DNA of 64,000 bases from contig NZ_JARWOV010000186.1 of the NCBI RefSeq assembly GCF_029868855.1, positions 1 to 64,000 of the forward strand, written 5' to 3'. This DNA comes from Nocardia carnea (GTDB lineage: Bacteria; Actinomycetota; Actinomycetes; Mycobacteriales; Mycobacteriaceae). The position numbers and the translations under genes were made by a program. The notes beneath the pieces were generated by a model. It had not been told where the DNA came from. It was given only the letters and a program-made list of their open reading frames with translations, and made no database searches. Of this stretch, positions 50,075 to 59,678 are shown piece after piece (the first letter of the stretch is position 1; every line of letters begins with the position of its first letter).

Positions 50075-50177
50075 CACTATCCAGCCGGGGCGCCGGAGCG
50101 ATTGCGCTATGGTTGCCAGAGCGCTCCGCATCGACGTCGGGTAATTATCGAGCTCAGCTCGCACCGGGAGGTCAGGG

Positions 50178-51137
50178 GTGAGGATGTATCGCACGCTCAC
50201 ACTTGTCGCAGCTGCTTTGCTCGCCGTAGCGGGTTGCGGCGACGATCCGCACACCGGCGTGCCCCGCTCCCCGGAGATTCCCGCCCCACCGCCGCAATTC
50301 TGGTCGGCACCCGCCGATACCCCGCAACAACAGGCCGCCGTCGCCCAGGCGACTCGGCAGATCGACGTCTGCGCCCTACTCCCCCGCGATACGCTCGACG
50401 TCCTGGATCTCGGCGACATCCAGAACGTAACTGTCGGCCTGGACTCGTGCCGAGCCGCCCTCGGCGAACCGCCCCCGGCCGAAGCCGCCACCCTCACCTG
50501 GCATTCGACCCTGCTGCCCCCGCTTGCTCCCAGACTCGGTATCAACAAGCAGCTCGGCGACGTGAACGTCCTGCTGGTGCCCGATCGCGACCCGGGCGCA
50601 CGCGCCTGTGGCGCCACCGCCCGCTTCCCGTCGGGCGCCGCGTTCTACCTCGGTCTCTCCGTCCCGAACCGGGATTCCTGCGCGGTCGCCGATAGTTTGC
50701 TGCCCGGTATGATCGACCGCTGGCGGCAGTCGCCGGCCCAGGGCACCTCCCCCGATACCGTCACCACGGTCCTGCTCGGCGCCGATCCGTGCGCCGTCCG
50801 CGCGAAACTGGACGGCACCGCCGATACCGACCAGCGCCGGCTGACCCAATGCCTGTTCCGGTATCGCAACGAAACCGTCACGGTGGCCTACGATTACCGC
50901 GTCACCGACCAGGTGCGCGCCCGCGCCACCGAGGAGAAGATCGACAACCGCACCGTGTTCCGCACGACATCGCTCTACGACAGCAGTATCCCCATCTACT
51001 CCGCCGTCGTCGGCCCCGAATTGCCTTCCGACAGCACAGCGTTCGTTCCCCGCGTACCGGCCGTCGAAGTCACCTCGGCCACCGACGACGTCGCCCGGCA
51101 GGTGATGTCGCAGGTTCTGACCCTCTTCCCTCAGTAG
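50178..51137 (+). CDS. Putative lipoprotein (DUF3558-like)
   Basis: 319 aa. Signal peptide II with lipobox L-A-V-A-G-C (Cys near residue 20), then a Pro-rich linker and a secreted domain beginning IDVCALLPRDTLD, resembling the 'D-x-C-x-L-L' opening of DUF3558 lipoproteins common in Mycobacteriales. The remaining cysteines are paired along the domain (SCRA, ACGAT, SCAV, PCAV, QCLF), suggesting extracytoplasmic disulphides. GTG 50178 sits 6 nt after GGAGG; ATG 50184 is the alternative. Function unknown. Confidence 0.78.
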   Translation: MRMYRTLTLVAAALLAVAGCGDDPHTGVPRSPEIPAPPPQFWSAPADTPQQQAAVAQATRQIDVCALLPRDTLDVLDLGDIQNVTVGLDSCRAALGEPPPAEAATLTWHSTLLPPLAPRLGINKQLGDVNVLLVPDRDPGARACGATARFPSGAAFYLGLSVPNRDSCAVADSLLPGMIDRWRQSPAQGTSPDTVTTVLLGADPCAVRAKLDGTADTDQRRLTQCLFRYRNETVTVAYDYRVTDQVRARATEEKIDNRTVFRTTSLYDSSIPIYSAVVGPELPSDSTAFVPRVPAVEVTSATDDVARQVMSQVLTLFPQ

Positions 51138-51177
51138 ACGAGCGCGCGACCGTCCGGTCGCGCGGCCGCGGCCGTTC

Positions 51178-51810
51178 TCACGCCGACCCGCCGTGCAGTC
51201 CCGGTCGTCCCTGGAAGCCGGGCCGGTCGACCCGGGGATCGGTGGCAACTCGGGCGTGAGCCGGTGCATCGGCTACCCGGCGCCCCTCGACCGTCTCGAC
51301 CTCGCGCCGCCCGAAGGCGATATCGCGAACGCTACGCACCGACAGCCTTCCGAGCGAGGTCGCGGCGAAGAACAGGATCAGCGCCCCGAGCCCGTAGAAG
51401 AACGTCAGCTGCACGAAGGCTTGCTTCCATTCGGAGCCCGCGACGGGTTCGCCGATATCGCCGAGTCCCAACGGACCGGCCAGCAACGGCCCGATCACGA
51501 ACCACGCACCGGCCGCCACGGCCAGCCACGCTCCCGCACTGGCCACGACCCGGTTCCGGCTCAGCAGCATGAGCAGCCCACCGATTATCGCCACCACTCC
51601 CGGCAGCACCTGCAGCCAGCCGCGCGCCGCCGACCACACCCACGGCTCGTCCGGTGTATACGCAAAATCGAAATACGGCCCGATGAACGGGATGAGCGCG
51701 CCCCAGATACCCAGCAACAGAACGGCCAGCCCACCCAGGGCACCACGGCTGCGCGGAATATGCACGCGGCCCGCGCGCCCGGTGGTAACACTTTCGTCGA
51801 CGTCTCTCAT
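51178..51810 (-). CDS. Four-helix membrane protein, unknown function
   Basis: 210 aa. A short N-terminal tail is followed by four predicted membrane helices (about 30-48, 65-85, 92-112 and 130-155), then a hydrophilic C-terminus. GGAGG 5 nt before ATG 51810 sets the start. No family recognised; small membrane proteins of this layout are common and uncharacterised in Mycobacteriales. It is convergent with the lipoprotein gene. Confidence 0.65.
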   Translation of the reverse strand: MRDVDESVTTGRAGRVHIPRSRGALGGLAVLLLGIWGALIPFIGPYFDFAYTPDEPWVWSAARGWLQVLPGVVAIIGGLLMLLSRNRVVASAGAWLAVAAGAWFVIGPLLAGPLGLGDIGEPVAGSEWKQAFVQLTFFYGLGALILFFAATSLGRLSVRSVRDIAFGRREVETVEGRRVADAPAHARVATDPRVDRPGFQGRPGLHGGSA

Positions 51811-52017
51811 GACGCCTCCAATCATCGACAACAATGCCGACCTCGCAGTACCCGGGCCGGGCAGATCTACGCAGGTTCCGCCGCCGACACGGGCCGATGG
51901 ATACCGCATCCGCCCCGGGAGCGCCGGTGCCACGTAACCGGTCGAGGGCGCGGCGCCGCCGACAGCATCTCGAGTCGCACGCGGGCGTCTCCGCGGCGGG
52001 CCGATTCTGCTGTCGTG

Positions 52018-52434
52018 TCAGCCGCGGTGGTAGCGCCTTTCATAGCTTGCGCGTTCCTCGGCGGCGCGGCGATGCCGGTCCGGGTCGGCCAGCGCGGGAT
52101 CGAGACCGTGCTTGACCAGGACATGGCGCCGGTGCACATACACCAGCGCGACCGCGAAGAAGGCCAGCGGGAGGAACACCAGCGCGGCCATCGAGACACC
52201 CATCCACCACGGACCCGGCACCAGCGCGAACAGGCACAGGAACGGGATCGGGGGTAGCAGGAAACGTTGCAGGTACCGCCGGGTGGCGCCCGGACCGGTC
52301 TGGTCACGAAGAACCCACTGCTGCATCGAAGACGGCAGCGGCTCACCGAAGACGTAGCGGATTCGCTGGGTCGGTGTGGGAGTCCGGTCGCTCACCGGGC
52401 CCTCCTCCTGCCGGCGGCTCAGGGGTGCGTTCAT
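52018..52434 (-). CDS. DUF5313 membrane protein
   Basis: 138 aa. The segment PTPTQRIRYVFGEPLPSSMQQWVLRDQTGPGATRRYLQRFLLP is the DUF5313 signature of mycolate-containing actinobacteria. Two close membrane helices follow (about 62-78 and 80-98). The tail YVHRRHVLVKHGLDPALADPDRHRRAAEE... is conserved in the family. Function is unknown. ATG 52434 overlaps the MarR gene stop (ATGA), so they are co-transcribed. Confidence 0.85.
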   Translation of the reverse strand: MNAPLSRRQEEGPVSDRTPTPTQRIRYVFGEPLPSSMQQWVLRDQTGPGATRRYLQRFLLPPIPFLCLFALVPGPWWMGVSMAALVFLPLAFFAVALVYVHRRHVLVKHGLDPALADPDRHRRAAEERASYERRYHRG

Positions 52435-52901
52435 GATTCCTTCTCCGGGTGCACGAGCGCTGCTCGCCGGGCCGCCTCGTTCACGCGGCCGAGCACTTCG
52501 CGAAGTTCCTCGAGGTCGCTCAGTTCCACACCGAGCCGATCGACCACAGCGGGCGGGATCCGCTCGGCTTCCCGGCGCAGCGCCCGCCCCGCCTCGGTGA
52601 GATCGACCACCACGGTCCGCTCGTCACCGGGGTCCCGCCGCCGGGTGACGAGACCGGCGCTCTCCAAGCGTTTGAGCAGCGGCGACAACGTGGGCGAATC
52701 GAGCTGAACAGCCTCCGCGACGGCCTTGACCGACATCGGCCCCTCACCCCACAGCGCCAACATGACCAGATACTGCGGGTGGGTCAGACCGAGCGGTTCC
52801 AGCAGCGGCCGGTAAACAGCAAGCACCGAGCGGTTCGCCACGGCCAGCGCAAAACACACCTGCCGCTCCAGCCGCAGCGGGTCATCGATCTCCGCGGTCA
52901 T
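52431..52901 (-). CDS. MarR/OhrR-like transcriptional regulator
   Basis: 156 aa winged helix. R-Q-V-C-F-A-L-A (Cys 16) aligns with the organic-peroxide-sensing Cys of OhrR (usually LCFALY; here the Tyr is Ala). The PLLEPLGLTHPQYLVMLALW and SPTLSPLLKRLESAGLVTRRRDPGDERTVVVDLT segments are typical of OhrR. A palindrome at 52946-52961 is a likely autoregulatory site. No ohr gene accompanies it in this window; the co-transcribed partner is the DUF5313 protein. ATG 52901 follows GGAGGTGTG. Confidence 0.87.
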   Translation of the reverse strand: MTAEIDDPLRLERQVCFALAVANRSVLAVYRPLLEPLGLTHPQYLVMLALWGEGPMSVKAVAEAVQLDSPTLSPLLKRLESAGLVTRRRDPGDERTVVVDLTEAGRALRREAERIPPAVVDRLGVELSDLEELREVLGRVNEAARRAALVHPEKES

Positions 52902-52945
52902 CACACCTCCATTGGTCGCTACCCACCCGAACATAACCCGCGAAC

Positions 52946-52961
52946 AGTTAATGCACAAACT
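52946..52961 (-). promoter_or_regulatory. Imperfect palindrome, candidate MarR/OhrR operator
   Basis: AGTTAATGCACAAACT is symmetrical in 12 of 16 positions around TGCA, AT-rich against the local background, and about 45 bp before the MarR start. Spacing and symmetry suit a MarR-family dimer. Confidence 0.5.
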
Positions 52962-53227
52962 ATTCGAGCGTGATCTCCGGCAAGGCTGCCCCATCGGTTG
53001 CCGGGACAGCCGGACCGACGAGCCGCCAGATCGCACAGGCACGGACTTCGGGATGTAATGGGCGACGATGATCGTTCGGCACGCTCTCATCCACGCGGAC
53101 CAGCAGCCCGCAGACCCCCGAGCTTTTGGACCGTCAGAGGCGCACTGGTTCCGAGCAGGTCCCGATCTTCGATTGCCGCAATAGCAGAGAATCCCTCCCC
53201 ACGCTGGTGGGAAGGGATTTCCGGTTG

Positions 53228-53301
53228 TCGGGCTGACAGGATTTGAACCTGCGACCACTTGACCCCCAGTCAAGTGCGCTACCAAACTGCGCCACAGCCC
53301 G
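53228..53301 (-). tRNA. tRNA-Pro (anticodon GGG)
   Basis: A 74-nt cloverleaf on the minus strand. The 7-bp acceptor stem CGGGCTG/CAGCCCG closes it, the D-arm reads GCGCAGTTTGGTAGCGC, and the anticodon stem is CTTGA/TCAAG around loop CTGGGGG, so the anticodon is GGG. The T-arm contains GGTTCGAATCC, and the discriminator is A. CCA is not encoded. Its 3' end faces lower coordinates. Confidence 0.95.
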
Positions 53302-53475
53302 CCGCACCCCTCCGGGGTGCTCGATGAGATTACCTCACAGTCGTTTGTGACTACTAATCGGCAGGTCAAAGGGGGTGAATCGGCCTGCGCAGGCAAACCG
53401 GCCAGGGACCTATCGCGGATCCGGCGTTCGGGACGTCGAAGCGGCTACCCGGAAGATCCAAAATCCGTTGAGAAC

Positions 53476-53835
53476 ATGGGCAAGAGCATGTTCAGTCAGC
53501 ACATGGGAATTGCGCGCCGAGGAACACGGATCCTGAAACTCGATGGCGAACGCTACAGATGGGTGGTGTCACCGGACGATGAGCCGGGCTTGGGGATTGT
53601 CGTGGAGATAGCCGAGGGACACGGACAGCGGATGGTCACCTGGGTCGACCACGGCACGATAATCACTCCGCGCTTGGTCGCGCGGGCCGTACACAGAGCA
53701 CTCCACCGGGGCTGGAATCCGACGCAGCGGGGTACGCAAGTCGTCTATCGGATCGAGGGCAGGGGACAGAAGCAACGTCCATGCAGGTCTGCGCGCATGG
53801 CTGCCATGACGGTCTCTGCGCAGGTAGACAGCTGA
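53476..53835 (+). CDS. Hypothetical protein near tRNA-Pro
   Basis: 119 aa from ATG 53476. The core (RRGTRILKLDGERYRWVVSPDDEPGLGIVVEIAEGHGQRMVTWVDHGTIITPRLVARAVHRALHRGW) alternates strands and helices. It is reminiscent of small proteins found in actinobacterial accessory regions; I cannot name a family. The C-terminus (QKQRPCRSARMAAM...) is likely unstructured. Codon choice is less GC3-biased than in neighbouring genes, hinting at acquired DNA. Confidence 0.5.
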   Translation: MGKSMFSQHMGIARRGTRILKLDGERYRWVVSPDDEPGLGIVVEIAEGHGQRMVTWVDHGTIITPRLVARAVHRALHRGWNPTQRGTQVVYRIEGRGQKQRPCRSARMAAMTVSAQVDS

Positions 53836-53879
53836 GCTACTGCACCCGCCGACAAAAGAGAAGAAGGGGCAGGCAGCCG

Positions 53880-54671
53880 ATGCCATACGCGACAACACCG
53901 GACGGAATCCGCATCGCCTACCAACTCCAAGGCAATGGACCAGCGCTGGTCCTGTTATCAGGCCAGGCCAACAACCATCGCTGGTGGGACGCGGTCCGCG
54001 CCGACTTCCACCTTGCCCGCAGCACACTCACTCTCGACTACCGCGGCACCGGCGACAGCGACAAGCCGGACACACCCCACAGCACCGACCTGTTCGCCGA
54101 GGACGTCATCGCCGTCCTCGATGAGCTCGGCATCGACCGAGCCGATGTCTACGGCACTTCCATGGGAGGTCGAGTAGCCCAGCAACTCGCGGCCCGGCAC
54201 TCGCACCGGGTCAGTGCGCTGGTTCTCGGCTGCACCTCACCCGGCGGCCCGCACAGCATCGAACGTGGCAACGATGTGCGCGAGACCCTGGCCCAGCCTC
54301 ACCTCGCGGCCGCACGGCAAGCCCTGCTGGAGCTGATGTATACGCCGCACTGGCTCGCCGACCACCCCGGCCCACACCACACAGTCGGTGACCCCGGCAT
54401 GCCCGCATACTCCCGACGCCATCACCTGGCGGCCAGCAACCGCCACAACGCCTGGGACCTGCTCCCACGCATCGGTGCACCTACTCTGGTCGTCCACGGA
54501 ACGGGCGACTTGCTCAACCCCGTCGCCAACGCACCCTTGCTCGCCGATCGCATCCCGGGCGCCCGGCTGCACCTGATCCCCGAAGCCCGGCACGCCTACT
54601 TCGAGGAATTCCGCGCACACGCGAGCCCCCTGGTTCTGGACTTCCTCACCACCGGCCGGCACGGGCTGTAG
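53880..54671 (+). CDS. Alpha/beta hydrolase
   Basis: 263 aa. MPYATTPDGIRIAYQLQG opening, oxyanion region LLSGQANNHRWW, nucleophile elbow G-T-S-M-G-G (Ser), Asp in HGTGDLLNP and His in EARHAYFEE. It resembles 3-oxoadipate enol-lactonase-like or peroxidase-like hydrolases, but the substrate is not deducible. ATG 53880 precedes the family N-terminus. It forms, with the gene at 53476, a small stretch between tRNA-Pro and the polyol operon. Confidence 0.8.
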   Translation: MPYATTPDGIRIAYQLQGNGPALVLLSGQANNHRWWDAVRADFHLARSTLTLDYRGTGDSDKPDTPHSTDLFAEDVIAVLDELGIDRADVYGTSMGGRVAQQLAARHSHRVSALVLGCTSPGGPHSIERGNDVRETLAQPHLAAARQALLELMYTPHWLADHPGPHHTVGDPGMPAYSRRHHLAASNRHNAWDLLPRIGAPTLVVHGTGDLLNPVANAPLLADRIPGARLHLIPEARHAYFEEFRAHASPLVLDFLTTGRHGL

Positions 54672-54852
54672 AAGCGCCGGAGCCACCCAGCACTCGGCCA
54701 CCGCGGACGCGAACAGTCCGCAGCGGCCGGATGTCTCAGAACCTTGGCAATGAGACGGTTGTTGCACCGACGGCTTCGTCGTCGCGCTCGTGAACTACAT
54801 CTTGGAGGGAGTCTGCCCAAAGCAGAGTGGTCCGACATCGCTCGACAACACC

Positions 54853-56310
54853 CTAGGAACCGGCGACCTGGGCGGCCACTCGTCGATATCGGGCGAGCAC
54901 CCCCGAGTTCCGCTGTGCGGTGTAGGTGCCGACGTCGGATACCGGCCAGGTCGGTGGTCGGTGTCCACCGGACAAGATCCACGCCGCTTGCCGTGCGGCA
55001 CCGTCGGCGACATATTCGCCGGGTTGCGGAACATGCACGGAGACCCCGAGTACGGACGGGGCGATCTCACGAACCGCGGCCGACCGGGCGCCACCGCCGA
55101 CCAGAGTGATCTGCTCGATCGAAACGTTCTGTGCACGAACAGCTTCCAATGCGTCGGCCATCAGGCAGAGCAGACCCTCGACCGATGCGCGCGCGAAGTT
55201 CTCTCTTGTCATGGAGGACAACGTCATACCATCGAGCACGCCGGTGGCGTGGGGAAGGTTCGGTGTCCGCTCTCCTTGCAGGTAGGGCACGTGGACCATG
55301 CCGCCCGCGCCCGGGGCGGCGCTCAATGCCAGCGCATCGAATTCGTCGTGGTTCACACCGAGTACCACGGCCATGGCGTCGAGAACCCGCGTGGCATTGA
55401 GTGTGCACGCCAGTGGCAGGAATTTGCCGGTGGCATCGGCGAATCCGGCCACCGAACCGGTGGGATCGGCCGATCGATGCTCCGAAACCGCGGCCACCAC
55501 ACCGGAGGTACCCAGCGAAAGGAAAACCCGGCCGACGTCCAGTCCGAGTCCCAATGCCGCCCCGGCATTGTCACCGCACCCGGGCCCGATCATCGTGCGG
55601 GAAAGGCCGAGTCGGGAACCTCCCATACCGGCCTGCTCACAGGGACCGTGGACGCGGGGCAGCATCAGGGAGCGGATATCTTCCTCGTGGCGCCGCAGAG
55701 CCAGTGCGAGCAGGTCACGTCGGTAGGTTCCGGACACCGCGTCGAAGTAACCGGTCCCCGAGGCGTCGGAGCGGTCGGTCACCAGATCGTCCAGGGAGCC
55801 GGCGCCGCGCAGGCGCCAGGTGAGCCAGTCGTGCGGCAACGCCACCGCCGCGATGCGCGCGGCATTGCCGGGCTCGTGGTCCGCCAGCCACCGCAGTTTG
55901 GCGACGGTCAGCGCGGCCACCGGCACCGTGCCGACAGCCTCGACCCAGCGGCGAGCGCCCAGCACACGGTCGCCGTCACCGAGTTCCCGGACGAGTGCGT
56001 CGGCCGCGTCGGCGGACCGCGTGTCGTTCCACAGCAGGGCGGGCCGGATGACCCGGCCTTCCTTGTCGAGACACACCATGCCGTGCTGCTGTCCGCCGAC
56101 CGACACCGCGGCCACGTCGTCGAGCCCACCTGCTCGCTCGAAGGCGAGCTGCAGCGATTTCCACCAGTGCTCCGGGTCGATCTCGGTACCTGACGGGTGT
56201 TCGGCGGCACCGTGGCGAACCAGCCGGCCGGAGTCGGCGTCGCGTACCACTACCTTGCATGCCTGGGTCGAGGAGTCCACACCGGCAACCAGCGTCATCT
56301 GTCGCGTCAC
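54853..56310 (-). CDS. xylB: FGGY carbohydrate kinase, xylulokinase-like
   Basis: 485 aa. N-terminal phosphate-binding [15 protein letters not shown], the substrate-site [13 protein letters not shown] and WNDTRS, the catalytic Asp in the [15 protein letters not shown] region, [12 protein letters not shown], and the C-terminal adenosine motif [13 protein letters not shown] with DGAARQAAW fit D-xylulokinases. It phosphorylates a ketose such as D-xylulose at C5. GTG 56310 is 6 nt after GGAGG and is preferred over the ATGs on either side. It is the last gene of the minus-strand polyol operon. Confidence 0.9.
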   Translation of the reverse strand: MTRQMTLVAGVDSSTQACKVVVRDADSGRLVRHGAAEHPSGTEIDPEHWWKSLQLAFERAGGLDDVAAVSVGGQQHGMVCLDKEGRVIRPALLWNDTRSADAADALVRELGDGDRVLGARRWVEAVGTVPVAALTVAKLRWLADHEPGNAARIAAVALPHDWLTWRLRGAGSLDDLVTDRSDASGTGYFDAVSGTYRRDLLALALRRHEEDIRSLMLPRVHGPCEQAGMGGSRLGLSRTMIGPGCGDNAGAALGLGLDVGRVFLSLGTSGVVAAVSEHRSADPTGSVAGFADATGKFLPLACTLNATRVLDAMAVVLGVNHDEFDALALSAAPGAGGMVHVPYLQGERTPNLPHATGVLDGMTLSSMTRENFARASVEGLLCLMADALEAVRAQNVSIEQITLVGGGARSAAVREIAPSVLGVSVHVPQPGEYVADGAARQAAWILSGGHRPPTWPVSDVGTYTAQRNSGVLARYRRVAAQVAGS

Positions 56311-56369
56311 GAACATCCTCCAATCAACAGATCGGTCGGCACCGGGGCCGCCGACGGGGCGAGCTCGGA

Positions 56370-56831
56370 TCAGTATTTTTCGTAGCTGCCGATGGCGGCG
56401 ACCTTCGCCGCCGACGCCGATTCGGGGTCGAAGTGGTATCCGAGCCATTCCTTGGCCAGCCGGCGAGCCAGTTCGAGGCCGATGACGCGCTGCCCGAAGC
56501 ACAGCACCTGTGCATCGTTGCTCAGTACCGAACGCTCCACCGAAAGGCTGTCGTGCGCGGTGACCGCGCGAATCCCCGGTACTTTGTTCGCGCTGATCGC
56601 CACACCGAGGCCGGTGCCGCAGATCAGCAGTGCGCGATCCGCTCCGCCGGCGGCGATCGTCCGCGCGGCGGTGACCGCAACATGCGGATAGGCGGTGTGC
56701 TCACCGTTTCCGATGCCCACATCGATCACTTCGGCGACCCGGTCGTCTGCCTCGAGATCGGCCTTGAGGGCGTTCTTGTAGTCGAGCCCGGCGTCATCGC
56801 ACCCGACCACGATCCTGAGCAATTCGGTCAT
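56370..56831 (-). CDS. RpiB/LacAB-type sugar-phosphate isomerase
   Basis: 153 aa. [17 protein letters not shown] opening (phosphate-binding G-C-D-D/H-A-G), [28 protein letters not shown] with the active-site C-G-T-G, and [15 protein letters not shown]. This is the LacAB_RpiB family. In characterised mycobacterial tetritol pathways, RpiB-type enzymes isomerise erythrulose 4-phosphate; ribose-5-phosphate isomerisation is the other option. ATG 56831 overlaps the kinase stop by 4 nt, so it is tightly coupled to the Dha-type kinase. Confidence 0.87.
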   Translation of the reverse strand: MTELLRIVVGCDDAGLDYKNALKADLEADDRVAEVIDVGIGNGEHTAYPHVAVTAARTIAAGGADRALLICGTGLGVAISANKVPGIRAVTAHDSLSVERSVLSNDAQVLCFGQRVIGLELARRLAKEWLGYHFDPESASAAKVAAIGSYEKY

Positions 56832-58546
56832 CGGTGCGCTCCTTCTGTGATGATCGGTTCGAAGAAATCGGCGACGACTCGCGCGCATATCGCCAGTGAG
56901 ATCGCGCCCGCGTCGGGGCTGCCGATACTGCGTTCTGCGAGCGGGCGAGCCCGGCCCACTTTGGGACGCAATTCGGCCGTCGCGCGGGCTGCGGACTCGG
57001 CGGCGGCGGCCGCACTGCGCCAGGACGCACCGCTTTCGGCCACCTCGACGAGCGGCAGCAGGGCGTCGAGCATGGTCTTGTCGCCCGGTCGGGCTTTGCC
57101 CAGGCGAGCGAGCGAATCGTAGGCGGCGCGCAGTCCGGCGACGATATCGGCGTCGGTAGGGCGGCCGGCATCACCGAGCCGGTCCCCCAGTGCGGTCAGC
57201 GCCGCACCCCACAGCACGCCCGAGGTGCCGCCCGCCTGCGCCGCCCACGCTTCACCGGCCGCCTCGAGCACTCCGCCCTGGCCTGCCCCGGTTGCGACGG
57301 CCGCGTCGGCGGCAGCGCAGGCCGCGGCAGTGCCCCGGACCATGCCTCGCCCGTGGTCGCCGTCGCCGGCGATCGCGTCGATGCGGCCCAGTTCCTGTTC
57401 CGCCTCGACCATTGCCGACGCGACAGCGTGCAGCGCCTCGGCGAGGGCGACGCCGCCCTGTCGTGCGGCGTCATCCGCCGTCGCCACCGTATCCGCGTGG
57501 TGGTGGGTGTGGGTGACGGCGCTGCGGCGAGCGATCGGCGGAGCCTCGACGATGCTTCCGCGGCGATACGCCGGGGTATCCGCCGGCGCGGTCCAGAACC
57601 GCTCCAACTCCTCGTCGAGCCACATCACGGTCAACGAGCATCCGGCCATGTCGAGGCTGGTCACCAGCTCGCCGACCTCCGGCTGGACCACCGTGTAGCC
57701 TGCCGTGCGCAGCAACTCGGCCACGGTCGCCCAGACCACGAACAATTCCTCGTACTTGGTGCGCCCGAGACCGTTGAGAATCACCGCGATTCGTGAACCG
57801 GCGCCCGCCGGCTTCTCCTTCAGCACCCCGGTCACCAGCAGTTCGGCGAGTTCACCGGCGCTCGGCATCTCGTGCGTGGCGACGCCCGGCTCGCCGTGAA
57901 TTCCGAGACCCAGCCCCATTTTTCCCGCTTCGACGGTGAACAGCGGCGTCGAGGCACCGGGCAGAGTGCAGCCGTCGAAGGCGACGCCGAGTGTCCGCGT
58001 GTTGTCGTTGGCCAGGGTCGCGACCCGGAATACACCGTCCAGGTCATAGCCCGCCTCCGCCGCCGCGCATGCGCATTTGAACACCGTGAAGTCACCCGCG
58101 ATACCACGCCGCGCGGCGATATCGTCGGCTGATCCGCTGGCGATATCGTCGGTGACGGCCACGTAACGGGCCGGGATGCCCTCGGCGTTCAACTGCTCGA
58201 CCGCCAAACCGAAATTCATCACATCGCCCGCATAGTTGCCGGTGGTCAGCAAGACCCCGGCGCCGCCGTCGGCGGCTCTGGCCACCGAGGCCGCGGCGGC
58301 TGCCGAGGGGGAGGTGAAAATGTTGCCGACCACTGCGCCGTCGGCGAAACCGCGACCCACCAGCCCGCAGAACGCGGGATAGTGGCCCGTTCCCCCACCG
58401 ACGACCACAGCGACTTTGCCCGGCGGCGGCGCAGACGCGCGAACCACCCCACCCGGAACACCGGTGACGTATCCCGCGTTGGCGTCGAGAAATCCGGCCA
58501 GCATATCGTCGGTGAACGATGCCGGGTCGTTGTACAGCCGCGTCAT
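56828..58546 (-). CDS. Dihydroxyacetone kinase-family ketose kinase (DhaK-DhaL fusion)
   Basis: 572 aa single-chain ATP-dependent kinase. The DhaK domain (about 1-330) has [13 protein letters not shown], the covalent substrate-binding His in G-L-G-I-H-G-E-P-G (about 217-225) and [10 protein letters not shown]. After a linker with T-H-T-H-H-H, the DhaL domain (about 360-570) has [14 protein letters not shown] (Mg-ATP Asp residues), [23 protein letters not shown]. In mycobacteria related enzymes act on erythrulose. With the downstream RpiB-type isomerase this points to C4 ketoses. It ends overlapping the isomerase gene. Confidence 0.9.
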   Translation of the reverse strand: MTRLYNDPASFTDDMLAGFLDANAGYVTGVPGGVVRASAPPPGKVAVVVGGGTGHYPAFCGLVGRGFADGAVVGNIFTSPSAAAAASVARAADGGAGVLLTTGNYAGDVMNFGLAVEQLNAEGIPARYVAVTDDIASGSADDIAARRGIAGDFTVFKCACAAAEAGYDLDGVFRVATLANDNTRTLGVAFDGCTLPGASTPLFTVEAGKMGLGLGIHGEPGVATHEMPSAGELAELLVTGVLKEKPAGAGSRIAVILNGLGRTKYEELFVVWATVAELLRTAGYTVVQPEVGELVTSLDMAGCSLTVMWLDEELERFWTAPADTPAYRRGSIVEAPPIARRSAVTHTHHHADTVATADDAARQGGVALAEALHAVASAMVEAEQELGRIDAIAGDGDHGRGMVRGTAAACAAADAAVATGAGQGGVLEAAGEAWAAQAGGTSGVLWGAALTALGDRLGDAGRPTDADIVAGLRAAYDSLARLGKARPGDKTMLDALLPLVEVAESGASWRSAAAAAESAARATAELRPKVGRARPLAERSIGSPDAGAISLAICARVVADFFEPIITEGAHR

Positions 58547-58556
58547 CAGATGCCCT

Positions 58557-59678
58557 CTATCGCAATCGTTGTCCGGATTCGGGATCGAACAGGTACACCC
58601 GTTCCGGCGGTACCGTCAGCGCGACCTGCTGGTGCACCGCGAAGTTCTGCTGGGCCGGGGTCTCGACCAGTACGGGCTCCGCGACACCGGGTACCTCCAG
58701 CGCCGCGCGGCCGAACTCCATCAGGTGTTCGAAGTAGCGCACCGACGCCGTCAGCCGGCCGGGGCCGGCCGGCTCGGTGGAGAGCCGGCTGTCCTGTGGC
58801 CGGATACCGACCTCGACCTGCTGACCGTCCTCGACCGTCGAGACAGCGACGGGTACCGTACCGCTGCCGATCTGGACGACCGTGCCCGCACCGTCGCGGC
58901 GGACCACACCGTCGACGATGTTGATCTGCGGCTCGCCCACGAATCCGGCGACGAAGCGGTTGGCCGGATCGTCGAAAACCTCGTCGGGTGTGCCGAACTG
59001 CTGGATGATTCCGCCGTCCATGACGGCGAGCCGGTCGGCCAGGCTCAGCGCCTCCACCTGGTCGTGGGTGACCACGATCGTGGTGTAGCCGAATTCCCTT
59101 TGCAGTACCTTCAATTCGCGCCGGACCCGCTGCCGCGCCGAGGCGTCCAGATGCGAGAGGGGCTCATCCAGCAGCAGTACCGGCGGATTCCGGACCAGCG
59201 CCCGTGCCAGCGCGACCCGCTGCTTCTGCCCGCTGGACAGGCTAGCGGGCCGCAGGTCGAGCACATCCTGTAGTTCCAGCCGCTGCGCGATATCGCTGAC
59301 GAGCCGGTCGGCGTCCGCGACCTTGCGCGCCTTCAACCCGTAGCCGAGGTTCTGCCGCACCGATAGCGGCGGATACAGGGCATAGCTTTCGAAACCCACG
59401 CCCACACCGCGCTTCCCGGGCGGCAGGTTGGTGATGGTGCGGTCGCCGATGCGGATGTCGCCGCTGGTCACCGTCTCGAGACCGGCGATCATACGCAGAG
59501 TGGTCGTTTTCCCGCAGCCCGATGGACCGAGCAATGCGACGAGTTCGCCGGGTTCGATATCGAGCTCGATGCCCTTGACCGCCTGGAAGCTTTCCCGGCC
59601 GCGTGCGACGTAGGTCTTGGTGAGGCGCTCGAGGGTCAACCGCTGCGCCGTCGACCCGTTTCTGGTTTCGACTGTCAT
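58557..59678 (-). CDS. Sugar ABC transporter ATPase (MalK/UgpC type)
   Basis: 373 aa. Walker A G-P-S-G-C-G-K-T (about 50-57), signature L-S-S-G-Q-K-Q-R (about 148-155), Walker B LLLDEP with H-loop T-H-D. The C-terminal TOBE/MalK regulatory domain (about 245-373) is present. LSSGQ replaces the usual LSGGQ. It overlaps the upstream ATPase gene by 4 nt. This is the second of two different ATPases in the operon, likely forming a heterodimer. Confidence 0.93.
   Translation of the reverse strand: MTVETRNGSTAQRLTLERLTKTYVARGRESFQAVKGIELDIEPGELVALLGPSGCGKTTTLRMIAGLETVTSGDIRIGDRTITNLPPGKRGVGVGFESYALYPPLSVRQNLGYGLKARKVADADRLVSDIAQRLELQDVLDLRPASLSSGQKQRVALARALVRNPPVLLLDEPLSHLDASARQRVRRELKVLQREFGYTTIVVTHDQVEALSLADRLAVMDGGIIQQFGTPDEVFDDPANRFVAGFVGEPQINIVDGVVRRDGAGTVVQIGSGTVPVAVSTVEDGQQVEVGIRPQDSRLSTEPAGPGRLTASVRYFEHLMEFGRAALEVPGVAEPVLVETPAQQNFAVHQQVALTVPPERVYLFDPESGQRLR

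Noticed and set aside
53228-53301. tRNA-Pro 3' end as a proven attachment site
   Set aside because: No integrase and no duplicated tRNA end could be found in the window.
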